Part shown: one piece after another, positions 1 to 7,970 of the stretch
Numbering within the stretch: the first letter of the stretch is position 1
Layout of the letters: each line of letters opens with the position of its first letter
DNA from: Deinococcus puniceus
GTDB taxonomy: Bacteria > Deinococcota > Deinococci > Deinococcales > Deinococcaceae
Direction of reading: 5' to 3'
NCBI RefSeq assembly: GCF_001644565.1
Contig: NZ_CP011387.1
Span: 728,501-792,500 of the forward strand
Length of the DNA: 64,000 nt
Notes under the pieces: model-generated
The model's database searches: none
Seen by the model: the letters and a program-made list of their open reading frames with translations, nothing else
What the model was told of the DNA's origin: nothing
Made by a program: the position numbers and the translations under genes

Positions 1-15
1 CAAAGGAGAACAGTT

Positions 16-597
16 ATGAAGCCCCCAATGGGCGCAGCCTTCGGCGCTGTGCTGACCCTGACCCTTGCTTTTGGCGGCCTGGCCGCAGCACAAACGGCCA
101 CTTCCTACGCCGCCGTGACCGCTGCTGGCACACCTCAGGCCCAGTTCAATTTCCGGGTCACGCTGATTCCGGTGCCGGGGCGGGTGCAGCAAGTCACCGC
201 CACCCTAAAGCTTGACCCACTGCGGCCCCAGGACGTGACCGGAACCGTGCGAGTCCCCCTGAAAACGCTGATGACGGGCATCAAGTTGCGCGACGAACAC
301 GCCCGCAATTACCTCAAGGCGGGGCAATTCCCCCTCGCCACCTTCCGGGTGGGCAAGCTCAGCGGCATTACCGCGCTTCCGGTGGGGCAAGAGGTCAGCG
401 GGCGGGTCAACGGAGAGTTCACGCTGGCCGGGGTCACGCGTCCACTTTCCGCGCCTGTCACGCTGCGGCGAGAAGCATCGGGCCGCATCACCGTTGCCAC
501 CCAGTTCGACATTCCGCTGGGGGAGTACGGCGTTCAGATTCGCGGGGCCGATAAAAACACCGACGTCCGGCTGATGTTCGCCGTGGCCGCCAAGTAA
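16..597 (+). CDS. YceI-family exported lipid-binding-like protein
   Basis: The 193-aa product starts with a cleavable signal peptide (hydrophobic residues 7-25, AAA before the predicted cut) and continues as a single YceI domain, a lipocalin-like beta barrel. The typical signatures are the 'F.V....G.V' strands, the 'LRDEHARNYL' segment and the C-terminal 'GEYGVQIRGADKNTDVRL'. YceI proteins bind isoprenoid or other amphiphilic ligands in the periplasm; the ligand here is unknown. The ATG is preceded by AAAGGAGA at 3-10. A DM13 protein gene follows after 60 bp with its own ribosome site, so the two are probably co-transcribed and may form an exported redox or quinone-related pair (inference). 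Confidence 0.9.
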   Translation: MKPPMGAAFGAVLTLTLAFGGLAAAQTATSYAAVTAAGTPQAQFNFRVTLIPVPGRVQQVTATLKLDPLRPQDVTGTVRVPLKTLMTGIKLRDEHARNYLKAGQFPLATFRVGKLSGITALPVGQEVSGRVNGEFTLAGVTRPLSAPVTLRREASGRITVATQFDIPLGEYGVQIRGADKNTDVRLMFAVAAK

Positions 598-657
598 TCC
601 AAGCCCACTTTTCCCCGCCCTCTCATTCCCGCGCGCTTATTACACAGGAGAACCACC

Positions 658-1125
658 ATGACCCAGATTCACTTTTTCCGCACCGTGACCGCCGCCCTTG
701 CCCTGACCCTCACCGCCGCCGTTGCCCAGACCATGACCGACACGCCCATGAAGGACACCGCGCCCATGACAAGCAGCATGTCGGGCAGCATGAAGGCCGT
801 CCGGCAGGGCAATTTCCGCGCCCTGGAAGCTCCCACGCAGGGCAAGGCCGCCCTGACCAAAACCGCCACCGGATACACGCTGACCCTGACGGGCCTGAAA
901 ACCGAACCCGGCCCAGACCTGAAGATCCTTCTATTCGCGGGCAACCTGACCAGCGCAGGTGCCAATCCCAAAGTCGCGGGCAAGTACTTGCAAGTGGGTG
1001 AGCTGAAGAAATTCAGCGGCAACTTTACCTACAAGATTGCCAGCAAAGATCTCGCCAAATACACCAGCGTCGTCATCTGGTGCGATCAGGCGGCGGCGGG
1101 GTTTGCGATTGCCAATCTGAAGTAA
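658..1125 (+). CDS. DM13-domain exported protein
   Basis: This 155-aa protein has a signal peptide (residues 1-23), a Met/Ser-rich linker (MTDTPMKDTAPMTSSMSGSM) and a C-terminal DM13 domain. The domain keeps its hallmark single cysteine near the end in 'SVVIWCDQAAAGFAIANL'. DM13 domains are proposed to take part in electron transfer, often beside cytochrome- or quinone-linked proteins. The methionine-rich linker could bind copper, but that is speculation. Start choice: CACAGGAG lies 7 bases before the ATG. It is very likely in an operon with the YceI gene just upstream. Confidence 0.85.
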   Translation: MTQIHFFRTVTAALALTLTAAVAQTMTDTPMKDTAPMTSSMSGSMKAVRQGNFRALEAPTQGKAALTKTATGYTLTLTGLKTEPGPDLKILLFAGNLTSAGANPKVAGKYLQVGELKKFSGNFTYKIASKDLAKYTSVVIWCDQAAAGFAIANLK

Positions 1126-1230
1126 GGGTGTGGGACGTGGGTTGTGGAAAGGGCAACAGATGCTGTTTGCGTCTGCTGTTCCTACTGCCGATAACCCGCG
1201 TCCCACACCCCAATTCTCTACACTCCCCCC

Positions 1231-2025
1231 ATGCTTCCCCGCACTCCCGAAGAAGTCCGCGCCTTTTTTGATGCCCACCGCACCGTTCGGCAGTACCGCA
1301 CGCAGGAAGACGGCTCGCCGCTGCCCCTGCCGCCCGAACACCTAGAGGTCATCCTGCACGCCGCGCAGCGTGCGCCCACCGACGCCACCGCGCAACTGTA
1401 TTCACTGATTCGGCTCAGCAGCCCAGCGGCGCGGCAGGCAGTAGCCGCCCTGACCACCAACGCGCACATCGCCACCGCTTCCGAGGCGTTCGTGGTCTGC
1501 GCCGACGTTCACCGGGTCTCGCGGCTCTTGGAAGTGGGCGGGCATGCCGGGGGAGACTTTCCCGCTATCGCCGTGCATTTTGGCATTGGAGATTCTGTAC
1601 TGGCGGGCCAAAACTTGCTGCTGGCCGCCGAACTCTTGGGCTATCAGGGCTGCTGGATCGGCGGCGTCATGAATGGGCTGGACGGCCTGATAGACGTGCT
1701 GGCGCTGCCTGCCGGAGTGTTGCCCTTTGCCGCCCTGACCATCGGCACGCCCGCCGAGGAAGCCCCGCACCGCCCACGCCTGCCCCGCGAACTGGTCATT
1801 CATACCGACGCTTACCGCCCCGCCGCTCCCGAAGAACTCTTGGCAGGCATAGAAATCATGAATCCGATTGCCGCACGTGAGGGTAAACCCGGCGATTGGC
1901 TGCGGCTGCTGCGTTCGTACTTTGGTGCGGGTGGCGGCATGGAGGGGCGCGAACCGGGGTTGCGAGCGGCCCTGAAGCGGCAGGGGATGTGGGCGGGGGA
2001 GGAGTCGGCTGGGCCTAGGCATTAG
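1231..2025 (+). CDS. Nitroreductase-family FMN oxidoreductase
   Basis: The 264-aa protein matches the NfsA/FRP-type nitroreductase fold: an N-terminal 'HRTVRQYRT' phosphate-binding segment, 'ILHAAQRAPTDATAQLYS' and 'AELLGYQGCWIGGV' near the flavin pocket. These enzymes bind FMN and use NAD(P)H to reduce quinones, flavins or nitro compounds; the substrate cannot be read from sequence. No Shine-Dalgarno precedes the ATG. Instead TACACT at 1219-1224 sits six bases before it, the pattern of a leaderless transcript. The long C-terminal tail (about 60 residues after 'TDAYRP') is usual for the NADPH-dependent subgroup. Confidence 0.85.
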   Translation: MLPRTPEEVRAFFDAHRTVRQYRTQEDGSPLPLPPEHLEVILHAAQRAPTDATAQLYSLIRLSSPAARQAVAALTTNAHIATASEAFVVCADVHRVSRLLEVGGHAGGDFPAIAVHFGIGDSVLAGQNLLLAAELLGYQGCWIGGVMNGLDGLIDVLALPAGVLPFAALTIGTPAEEAPHRPRLPRELVIHTDAYRPAAPEELLAGIEIMNPIAAREGKPGDWLRLLRSYFGAGGGMEGREPGLRAALKRQGMWAGEESAGPRH

Positions 2026-2406
2026 GTTGGTTTAATTGGGGATTTTTGGGCTTGTCCCACGTTGGACTCCCCCACCCCCCAGCCCCCGCCCCCAAAGGGA
2101 GCAGGGGAGTTTGTCGCTCCGCTCGGGAGGATTGATCTTGTCGCTTCCAAACTCGCCTAGTCCGTCCATTTGAAGCGGAATTGCCAGTCGTCTCAACACT
2201 GGAATTGGCCCGCCCACTGCGTGGACGACGGCCTCACACGCACTTGGGCGGGGACGTTATGGAGTGGCGGTGTCGTGGTTTTAGCTCCCCACCCTTGAGG
2301 GGGGAGGTTGGGAGGGGGTGAGTGAGCGCCAGCGATTGCCCTCCCTCAGACCTAGGCCCAGCAAACTCAGCCCCCTGCCCCGCCCAGTCACGCTAACCTT
2401 GGCCCC
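2026..2406. repeat. 380-bp intergenic mosaic of short inverted repeats
   Basis: No credible gene is seen. The stretch contains GC-rich dyads such as CTCCCC...GGGGAG (2286-2306) and a piece with CGCTCCGCTCGG (2116-2127) that recurs inside the 2845-2981 repeat. An 18-bp segment (2323-2340) recurs exactly, inverted, at 52492-52509. The right end carries the -10 box TAACCT (2394-2399), seven bases before the next start codon. It looks like accumulated repeat remnants rather than coding DNA. Confidence 0.5.
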
Positions 2407-2838
2407 ATGTCTATTCCCCCCACCCGCCCGCTGCCTACCCTCGATGAACTGAACGCGCAAGGTGAAGGCATGCTGCCCGGACTCATCGGCATCCGCTTTA
2501 CGCACGCAGAGGCGGGCCTGATGCGTTCCGAACTCACCCTGCGCCGCGAACTGTTGGCCCCCAACGGGTTTCTTCACGCCGCGACCGTGATTGCGCTGGC
2601 CGATACCACGTGCGGCTACGGCACACGCCTGCTGCTGCCCGAAACGGCGACTGGCTTTACCACCATCGAGCTGAAAAGCAACCACCTCGGCACGGCCCGC
2701 GAAGGCACGCTGACCTGTGAGGCCCGCAGCGTCCATGCCGGGCGCACCACACAAGTCTGGGACGCCGAAGTGCGCTCACCGAACGGCAAAGTGATGGCGC
2801 TGTTCCGGTGTACGCAGGCGGTGTTGTACAAGGCGTAA
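2407..2838 (+). CDS. PaaI-family hotdog thioesterase
   Basis: The 143-aa product is a single hotdog domain. It shows the PaaI/YdiI pattern 'NGFLHAATVIALADTTCGYG' (HG-type helix), then 'STIELKSNHL'-like ('FTTIELKSNHLGTAREG') and a final 'GKVMALFRCTQAVL' strand. Such enzymes hydrolyse acyl- or aryl-CoA thioesters in the cytoplasm as tetramers. The asparagine/histidine region is intact, so activity is likely, but the substrate is not predictable. The start has no ribosome site but has a -10 box TAACCT seven bases upstream (leaderless type). It is monocistronic: the next 220 bp hold a repeat element. Confidence 0.85.
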   Translation: MSIPPTRPLPTLDELNAQGEGMLPGLIGIRFTHAEAGLMRSELTLRRELLAPNGFLHAATVIALADTTCGYGTRLLLPETATGFTTIELKSNHLGTAREGTLTCEARSVHAGRTTQVWDAEVRSPNGKVMALFRCTQAVLYKA

Positions 2839-2844
2839 GTGGTC

Positions 2845-2981
2845 ATACGGACTCCGCTCCATTCCGCCGTATCCGGAACCGCACCGGATACGGCTCCATA
2901 TCGCGTAGCCCGTAGTTTTTCCTACTCGCTCCGCTCGGATTGAATCCTAAAAGAAGTGCAGGATTCAATCGAAGTCCGTAT
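2845..2981. repeat. 137-bp interspersed repeat with inverted ends (copy 1)
   Basis: The element is bounded by ATACGGACT (2845-2853) and AGTCCGTAT (2973-2981), a 9-bp inverted pair. Inside are two further dyads: CCGTATCCGG/CCGGATACGG (2868-2894) and GATTGAATCCT/AGGATTCAATC (2938-2970). A diverged, inverted copy lies at about 12706-12832, sharing the 'ACTCGCT.CGCTCG.ATTGAA' core and the outer 'CATACGGA.TCCG' edge. It has no coding capacity, so it resembles a REP/MITE-like non-autonomous element. Confidence 0.65.
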
Positions 2982-3060
2982 CAGTGGGGTGTATGGAGCG
3001 GGAACATCAGGTAGATTCAGGGCAACTTGATTCCCTTCTCCTGCCTGCCCTCCCTCACCC

Positions 3061-3708
3061 ATGCCCACCGCTGATCCCTTCCTGCGCCACCCCGATCCCC
3101 TCACCCGCGAGGTGGCGCGGGAGTATGCGGGCGGCGCATTTCTAATGGACAACGGCGACGGCTTGCAGTGGTACACGGTGTCTACGCGGGCATTGGTACC
3201 GCTGACCGAAGAAGAAGGCCTGCACATCGCGCGGCGGCTGAGGCGTGAATTGGGGCGCTTTGAAGTCCGCATAGATACGGCCTTCGACGACGTGGTGCAG
3301 GGCTGCCGGGGCCTGCTGCCCGGTGCGCCTCCCCGCGACGGCGAGTGGATCAGCGAGGAATTGGCCGACCTGTACAGCCACTTGCACGCTACAGGGCTGG
3401 CCCATTCTTTCGAGGTCTGGCAGGGCAGCGAACTGGCAGGCGGCATCTTGGGCTTGGCCCTCGGCGGCGCGTTTATTGCCGAAAGCAAATTTCACCGCGT
3501 CACCAATGCCAGCAAAGTCGCGCTGGTGCAGTTGGCGGCGCATCTGCATGGGCAGGGTTTTTCTCTGTTCGATGCCCAGATTCAGAATCCGCATCTGGCC
3601 CGCTTGGGCGTACACGAAATCGGTGCCAAAGCGTACCGGAGCAAGTTGGTTGTGGCCTTGGCGCAGGACGTGAGTCTGACCGGAGAAGCGCTGGGCGTGC
3701 TGAAGTAG
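3061..3708 (+). CDS. aat: Leucyl/phenylalanyl-tRNA--protein transferase
   Basis: The 215-aa protein transfers Leu or Phe from tRNA to N-terminal Arg/Lys of proteins, marking them for ClpAP-type degradation (N-degron pathway). Family signatures are present: 'YAGGAFLMD' near the N-terminus, 'FEVRIDTAFDDVVQGC' and 'WISEELADLYSHLHATGLAHSFEVWQ', then 'GLALGGAFIAESKFHRVTNASKVALVQL' and 'LFDAQIQNPHLARLGV'. Length is close to the usual 200-235 aa. No clear ribosome site or -10 box was found just before this ATG, so the exact start is less certain than the identity. Confidence 0.9.
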   Translation: MPTADPFLRHPDPLTREVAREYAGGAFLMDNGDGLQWYTVSTRALVPLTEEEGLHIARRLRRELGRFEVRIDTAFDDVVQGCRGLLPGAPPRDGEWISEELADLYSHLHATGLAHSFEVWQGSELAGGILGLALGGAFIAESKFHRVTNASKVALVQLAAHLHGQGFSLFDAQIQNPHLARLGVHEIGAKAYRSKLVVALAQDVSLTGEALGVLK

Positions 3709-3730
3709 GGCAGGCGCTACACTGCCCCCG

Positions 3731-4627
3731 ATGAGCGTTCCCAAGCTGCACGCCAATGAATTTGACATCAGCGGGGCACTGGTGGAACGCTTGCTGGCGG
3801 GGCAATTTCCGCAGTGGGCGGGCCTGCCGCTGCGCCGCGTGTTGTCGCCCGGCACGGTGCATGCCCTCTACCGCCTAGGGAATGACATGGTGGTGCGTCT
3901 GCCCCGAATTGGCGTGGACACCGCCGAAATAGACAAAGAGCACGAGTGGCTGCCCCGCTTGGCCCCGCTGCTGCCCGTGCCGATTCCCACCCCACTGACA
4001 AGGGGCGAACCCACATCCGACTACCCCAGCTCGTGGTCTATTTATTCGTGGCTGGACGGAGAAAACCCAGTGCCGGGACAGTTGCCCGACGCGCCCGCTT
4101 TTGCCGCCCAGTTGGCTGCCTTCATTGCCGCGCTGCAATCGCTGGACACGCACGGCGCACCGCCCTCCAGTCGTGGCCGCCGAAGTCTTGCCGACTTGGA
4201 CACTGCCGCCCAAGAAGCCTTGGCCCAATCGCATGGCCTGATAGATGTGCAGGCCGCAGCGCAGGCATGGCAGCGGGCGCTCTTGGCTCCGGCGTGGAAC
4301 GGGCAGGCCGTGTGGGTTCACGCCGACCTGCTCCCCGGCAACCTGCTTATTCAGAATGGGCGCTTGAGTGCCGTCATAGACATGGGTTCCTTGGGCACAG
4401 GCGATCCGGCCAGCGATTTCAACGTGGCGTGGAGCATTCTCCCGCCAGAAGCGCGGCAGGTGTTCCGGCAAGCCCTGAACATAGATGACGGCACATGGCA
4501 GCGGGCGCGGGGGCTGGCGCTGGTCATCGCCCTCAGCGCCCTGCCGTATTACATTCAGACCAATCCCGCGTTTGCCGAGATTGCGCGGGGGACTGTTCAG
4601 GCCGTGCTGGAGGATGAGGGGCTGTAA
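3731..4627 (+). CDS. Aminoglycoside phosphotransferase-family kinase (paralogue 1)
   Basis: This 298-aa protein has the APH/choline kinase fold. The Brenner catalytic loop is 'HADLLPGNLL' (about residues 197-206) and the metal-binding 'DMGSLGTGDPASD' follows, replacing DFG. The N-lobe has 'VVRLPR' and the inter-lobe 'WSIYSWLDGE'. The true substrate is unknown; many chromosomal APH-like kinases do not confer resistance. The start has a leaderless -10 box TACACT (3718-3723), seven bases before ATG. A close paralogue (6512-7387) lies on the other side of serA, sharing the 'LAGQFPQWA.LP' opening, which indicates a local duplication. Confidence 0.8.
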   Translation: MSVPKLHANEFDISGALVERLLAGQFPQWAGLPLRRVLSPGTVHALYRLGNDMVVRLPRIGVDTAEIDKEHEWLPRLAPLLPVPIPTPLTRGEPTSDYPSSWSIYSWLDGENPVPGQLPDAPAFAAQLAAFIAALQSLDTHGAPPSSRGRRSLADLDTAAQEALAQSHGLIDVQAAAQAWQRALLAPAWNGQAVWVHADLLPGNLLIQNGRLSAVIDMGSLGTGDPASDFNVAWSILPPEARQVFRQALNIDDGTWQRARGLALVIALSALPYYIQTNPAFAEIARGTVQAVLEDEGL

Positions 4628-4669
4628 TTGGTGAGTGGGAGAGGCGCTCTGGCCGGAGCTTCCGTCCTT

Positions 4670-4705
4670 CCTTAGACGCTTAGACCCTTGACCCTTAGAC
4701 CTTCC
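4670..4705. repeat. TAGACCC-type heptad/octad array
   Basis: The sequence reads CTTAGACG-CTTAGACC-CTTGACC-CTTAGACC: four near-identical units of seven to eight bases. Similar arrays recur in at least nine other intergenic places in the window (see findings). There is no coding frame and no obvious hairpin. Confidence 0.6.
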
Positions 4706-4808
4706 AGCAGCCGCAAGCAGGCTTCATGAGAGGGCCGAGTGCAGAGAAACCCACGCATACCCTAGCCATCTACCGGCACGCCGCCGCGCGGACGCTTACC
4801 CTGACGCT

Positions 4809-6434
4809 ATGACTGCGCCCCTGCCCACTGCTCCTGCCGTGCCCGTCACACCACTGCGCGTGCTGATCTGCGACGAGATGAACCCCGGAAACCTCGTGCA
4901 TGACGGCTTCGAGATTGATTACGAGGGCAATATGCCCCGCGAGGAAACCCTGCGCCGTCTGCCCGAATACGACGCGCTGATTACCCGCAGCCGTACCAAA
5001 GTAGACCGCGAACTGATTGACGCCGCTGGCCCGCGCCTGAAAGTGATCGGACGCGGCGGCGTGGGCGTAGACAACATTGATCTGGACTACGCCAGCCTGC
5101 GCGGGCTGTTGGTGCTGAATGCCCCTGAAAGCAACAACGTGAGCGCCGCAGAACTGGCGATTATGCACCTGATGGCCGCCGCGCGTGGCCTGACCCGCAG
5201 CGACAGCAAGACCCGGCAGGGCGTGTGGGATCGCAAATTTCTGGGGCTGGAACTCAAAGACCGCACGCTGGGCATCGTGGGTTTGGGGCGCATCGGCTCC
5301 ATCGTGGCAGACCGCGCACAGGGCCTGCGCCTGAATGTGGTGGCCTTCGATCCCTACGTGCCCGACAGCAAATTTGAGCGCCTAGGCGTAAAACGGGCCG
5401 CCACGCTGGATGAACTGCTGCCCCAAGTGGACTTCCTGACCGTGCATACCCCCCTGACCGACGAGACCACAGGTATGATCGGCGCACGCGAACTGGCTCT
5501 CATGCGCCCCGATTCCATCGTGGTGAACGCGGCACGCGGCGGGATTATCGAGGAGCAGGCCCTTGTGGACGCGCTGCATTCCGGCCACCTGTTCGGCGCG
5601 GGCGTGGATGTGTTCGTAGACGAGCCGCCCACCGCCGATCATATTTTCCTCTCGGCCCCGAATTTGGGCATTACCGCGCACCTTGGCGCAAATACCCGAG
5701 AAGCGCAGGAGCGGGTGGGCGCGGAGATCGTGGCCCGTGTGCTGGCCGCCCTGCAAGGCGACGTGAGCAAGGGAGCCGTGAACGCCCCCGCGCTGGACGC
5801 CAAAACGCTGGAATTGCTGGGCGGGCATCTGGATTTGGGCGGCAAATTGGGCCGCATTCTGGCGCAACTGCTGCCCGGCGCACACGACATAGAAGTAACT
5901 TTTCAGGGCGAATTCCCGGCAGACCCGGCTCCGGTAGTCACGGCAGTATTGGTGGGCTACCTCAGCGGCAGCACCGACGAACTGCCCAACATGATCAATG
6001 CCCGTGCCTTGGCCAAAGAACGCGGCCTGAACGTGGCGATCCGCGAAGTGGCCGACAGTCCCGACTACCAGACCGAAGTGATCGTGAAGGTTCTGAGTGG
6101 TGGCGGCGAAGAAAAAGAGCGCACCCGCACGGTGGGCGGCACGGTCTTCGGCCGCAGCCCCCGCCTGACGCGCCTGCGGGATTACCGCGTGGAACTGGAG
6201 CCACAAGGTTTCATCCTGATCGCCTCCAATCAGGACAAACCCGGAGCCGTCGCCAAACTCAGCAACCTGCTGGGGACGTGGGGTGTAAACATTGCAGGCA
6301 TGGCGCTGGGCCGCGCACAGAAGGGCGGCGAGGCGCTGTTTACCCTGACCCTCGATGACGGCCTGACCCAAGAGCAATTGCAGGCCATCCGTGATCTGGA
6401 CGTGATCGATTCGGCGTATATCGTGCGGGTGTAG
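4809..6434 (+). CDS. serA: D-3-phosphoglycerate dehydrogenase
   Basis: The 541-aa enzyme oxidises 3-phosphoglycerate to 3-phosphohydroxypyruvate with NAD+, the first step of serine synthesis. The order is a substrate-binding domain, an NAD domain with 'GIVGLGRIGSIVADRA', an Arg-containing 'NAARGGIIEEQALVDAL', and 'NLGITAHLGANTREAQERVG' carrying the catalytic His. It continues with an intervening (ASB) domain and a C-terminal ACT domain 'FILIASNQDKPGAVAKLSNLLG'. This long form is typical of allosteric, serine-inhibited SerA. The start follows a leaderless-type -10 TACCCT (4797-4802) by six bases. It is flanked on both sides by paralogous APH-fold kinases. Confidence 0.95.
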   Translation: MTAPLPTAPAVPVTPLRVLICDEMNPGNLVHDGFEIDYEGNMPREETLRRLPEYDALITRSRTKVDRELIDAAGPRLKVIGRGGVGVDNIDLDYASLRGLLVLNAPESNNVSAAELAIMHLMAAARGLTRSDSKTRQGVWDRKFLGLELKDRTLGIVGLGRIGSIVADRAQGLRLNVVAFDPYVPDSKFERLGVKRAATLDELLPQVDFLTVHTPLTDETTGMIGARELALMRPDSIVVNAARGGIIEEQALVDALHSGHLFGAGVDVFVDEPPTADHIFLSAPNLGITAHLGANTREAQERVGAEIVARVLAALQGDVSKGAVNAPALDAKTLELLGGHLDLGGKLGRILAQLLPGAHDIEVTFQGEFPADPAPVVTAVLVGYLSGSTDELPNMINARALAKERGLNVAIREVADSPDYQTEVIVKVLSGGGEEKERTRTVGGTVFGRSPRLTRLRDYRVELEPQGFILIASNQDKPGAVAKLSNLLGTWGVNIAGMALGRAQKGGEALFTLTLDDGLTQEQLQAIRDLDVIDSAYIVRV

Positions 6435-6511
6435 GAGCGTCTACAAAAGGGGGGGCAGCAAGCCATCTGGCTGAAGCTGATTTGGCTTCCCGGCCCTACA
6501 CTGGCCCCATC

Positions 6512-7387
6512 TTGGACATCACCGTTTCGTTGGTTCGGCAACTTGTGGCGGGGCAATTTCCCCAGTGGGCGAGCCTGCCCGTAGCGCCCGTGCAGTGGGG
6601 CGGCTGGGACAACCGAACCTTCCATTTAGGGTCAGAGCTGCTGGTGCGCTTGCCCAGTGCCGAGGGCTACGCGCCGCAAGTCGCCAAGGAACACCGCTGG
6701 CTGCCTGTATTGGCTCCGCACTTGCCGCTGCCAATTCCCGCGCCGCTGGGCTTGGGTGCGCCTGCTGATGGCTACCCTTGGCCTTGGTCGGTCTATGGTT
6801 GGCTGGAAGGGGAGAGTGCGCTGCAACGGCCTCCCAGCGATTTGACCGCGTTTGCAATGGCCCTAGTTAAGTTTCTGGCCGCCCTGCAAAGCATAGACGC
6901 CTCTGCTGGCCCGCCGCCCGGTGTGCATAGCCAATTTCGCGGCGGGCCACTGACCATCTGGGACACCGGAACCCGGCAGGCCATCTCCGATTTGGACGGC
7001 GAGATAGACGCACAGGCCGCGCTAGACGTTTGGGACACGGCCCTGTCTGCTACTTGGCACGGCCCGCCCGTCTGGTTTCACGGCGATGTGGCCGCCGGAA
7101 ATCTGCTGGTGCAAGGGGGCCGACTGAGCGCCGTCATCGACTTCGGCTGTGCAGGTGTGGGCGATCCCGCCTGTGACCTCAGCATCGCTTGGACGCTGTT
7201 TGAAGGCCAGAGCCGCCAAGTCTTCCGCGCCGCCTTGCCACTGGACTCAGGCACCTGGGCGCGGGGCCGAGGCTGGGCACTCTGGAAGGCGCTCATTACG
7301 CTGGCCGAATACCGGGTTAGTGACGGGGTGAAGGCGGCGGAAGCGCGGCGGGTATTGGCTGAAGTGTTGGGCCAGAGGCTGCTCTAG
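6512..7387 (+). CDS. Aminoglycoside phosphotransferase-family kinase (paralogue 2)
   Basis: The APH-fold kinase has the catalytic loop 'HGDVAAGNLL' and metal motif 'DFGCAGVGDPACD', and both are intact. It is closely related to the 3731-4627 protein along its length. I place the start at TTG 6512 (291 aa) because a -10 box TACACT lies at 6497-6502, inside any longer frame, and the paralogue also begins just before this region. A TTG at 6482 would give 301 aa, and ATC 6509 lies at the usual leaderless distance but is an unusual start codon. Substrate unknown. It lies immediately downstream of serA on the same strand. Confidence 0.75.
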   Translation: MDITVSLVRQLVAGQFPQWASLPVAPVQWGGWDNRTFHLGSELLVRLPSAEGYAPQVAKEHRWLPVLAPHLPLPIPAPLGLGAPADGYPWPWSVYGWLEGESALQRPPSDLTAFAMALVKFLAALQSIDASAGPPPGVHSQFRGGPLTIWDTGTRQAISDLDGEIDAQAALDVWDTALSATWHGPPVWFHGDVAAGNLLVQGGRLSAVIDFGCAGVGDPACDLSIAWTLFEGQSRQVFRAALPLDSGTWARGRGWALWKALITLAEYRVSDGVKAAEARRVLAEVLGQRLL

Positions 7388-7389
7388 CT

Positions 7390-7848
7390 TCAGCCCGCCC
7401 GGTCAGTCCCCTTCGGTTCGTCTCTCGGTTCTGGGCGCTCGTTACTCCGCTCTGGCCCTTGCGGGTATAGCCAACGCAGGAAGACCAAAAACAGACCGAT
7501 GACCGTTGCCGTGCTGGTCGTCAAAAATGCGATGACCACGCTGCTCTCCAGCCGGAAGGGCGAGCCGTTCAGGGTGCCCCAGCCCACCGCCAGCGTCAGC
7601 ACCACATCGGCCACCAGCCACGTGCCCGCAATCAGAAACACGGCGCTGCCGATCCACAGCCGCCAACGATACAGGGCGCGAAATTGGTTGAACTCCTCGG
7701 TGCGGCGGGCCAAATCCAATTGCCGCTGCTGCTGGGTGCGCTGTTCCTCGCGGTTCAGGCCACCTTGCAGCGTTTGCATGAGGGTGGATGGGGGAGAGGT
7801 TGGGCTAGGCGTCCCTGTCGCTTGCGTGCTAGGCGGCTCCGAAGTCAT
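7390..7848 (-). CDS. Small two-helix membrane protein next to a Panacea gene
   Basis: The 152-aa product has a charged, Gln/Arg-rich N-terminal third (residues about 25-60, likely helical or coiled coil). Two transmembrane helices follow (about 64-87 'WIGSAVFLIAGTWLVADVVL' and 105-128 'VVIAFLTTSTATVIGLFLVF'), then a short Pro/Glu-rich tail. I do not recognise a named family. It lies downstream of the Panacea-domain gene on the same strand with 122 bp between them. Panacea proteins are antitoxins for very diverse neighbouring toxins, including membrane-active ones, so this is the natural partner candidate (inference). Confidence 0.6.
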   Translation of the reverse strand: MTSEPPSTQATGTPSPTSPPSTLMQTLQGGLNREEQRTQQQRQLDLARRTEEFNQFRALYRWRLWIGSAVFLIAGTWLVADVVLTLAVGWGTLNGSPFRLESSVVIAFLTTSTATVIGLFLVFLRWLYPQGPERSNERPEPRDEPKGTDRAG

Positions 7849-7970
7849 ACCGGAGTTCTCTGGTTACAAGCCATTCGGGAAGACCACCGAACGGCTTTCC
7901 ACCGCCGCACTCCGGTCACGGTTGCTGCTCCCGTTGGTCGGATTCGGCTTAGCCTCATCACAATTTTTTG

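Noticed and set aside
2026..2406. Possible CRISPR array in the repeat-rich spacers
   Set aside because: Repeats are not regularly spaced, there are no unique spacers of constant length, and no cas genes are present.
2839..3060. A 188-codon minus-strand frame overlapping the start of aat
   Set aside because: It is Ser/Arg/Pro-rich, covers a repeat element and the aat coding start, and has no translation signal.
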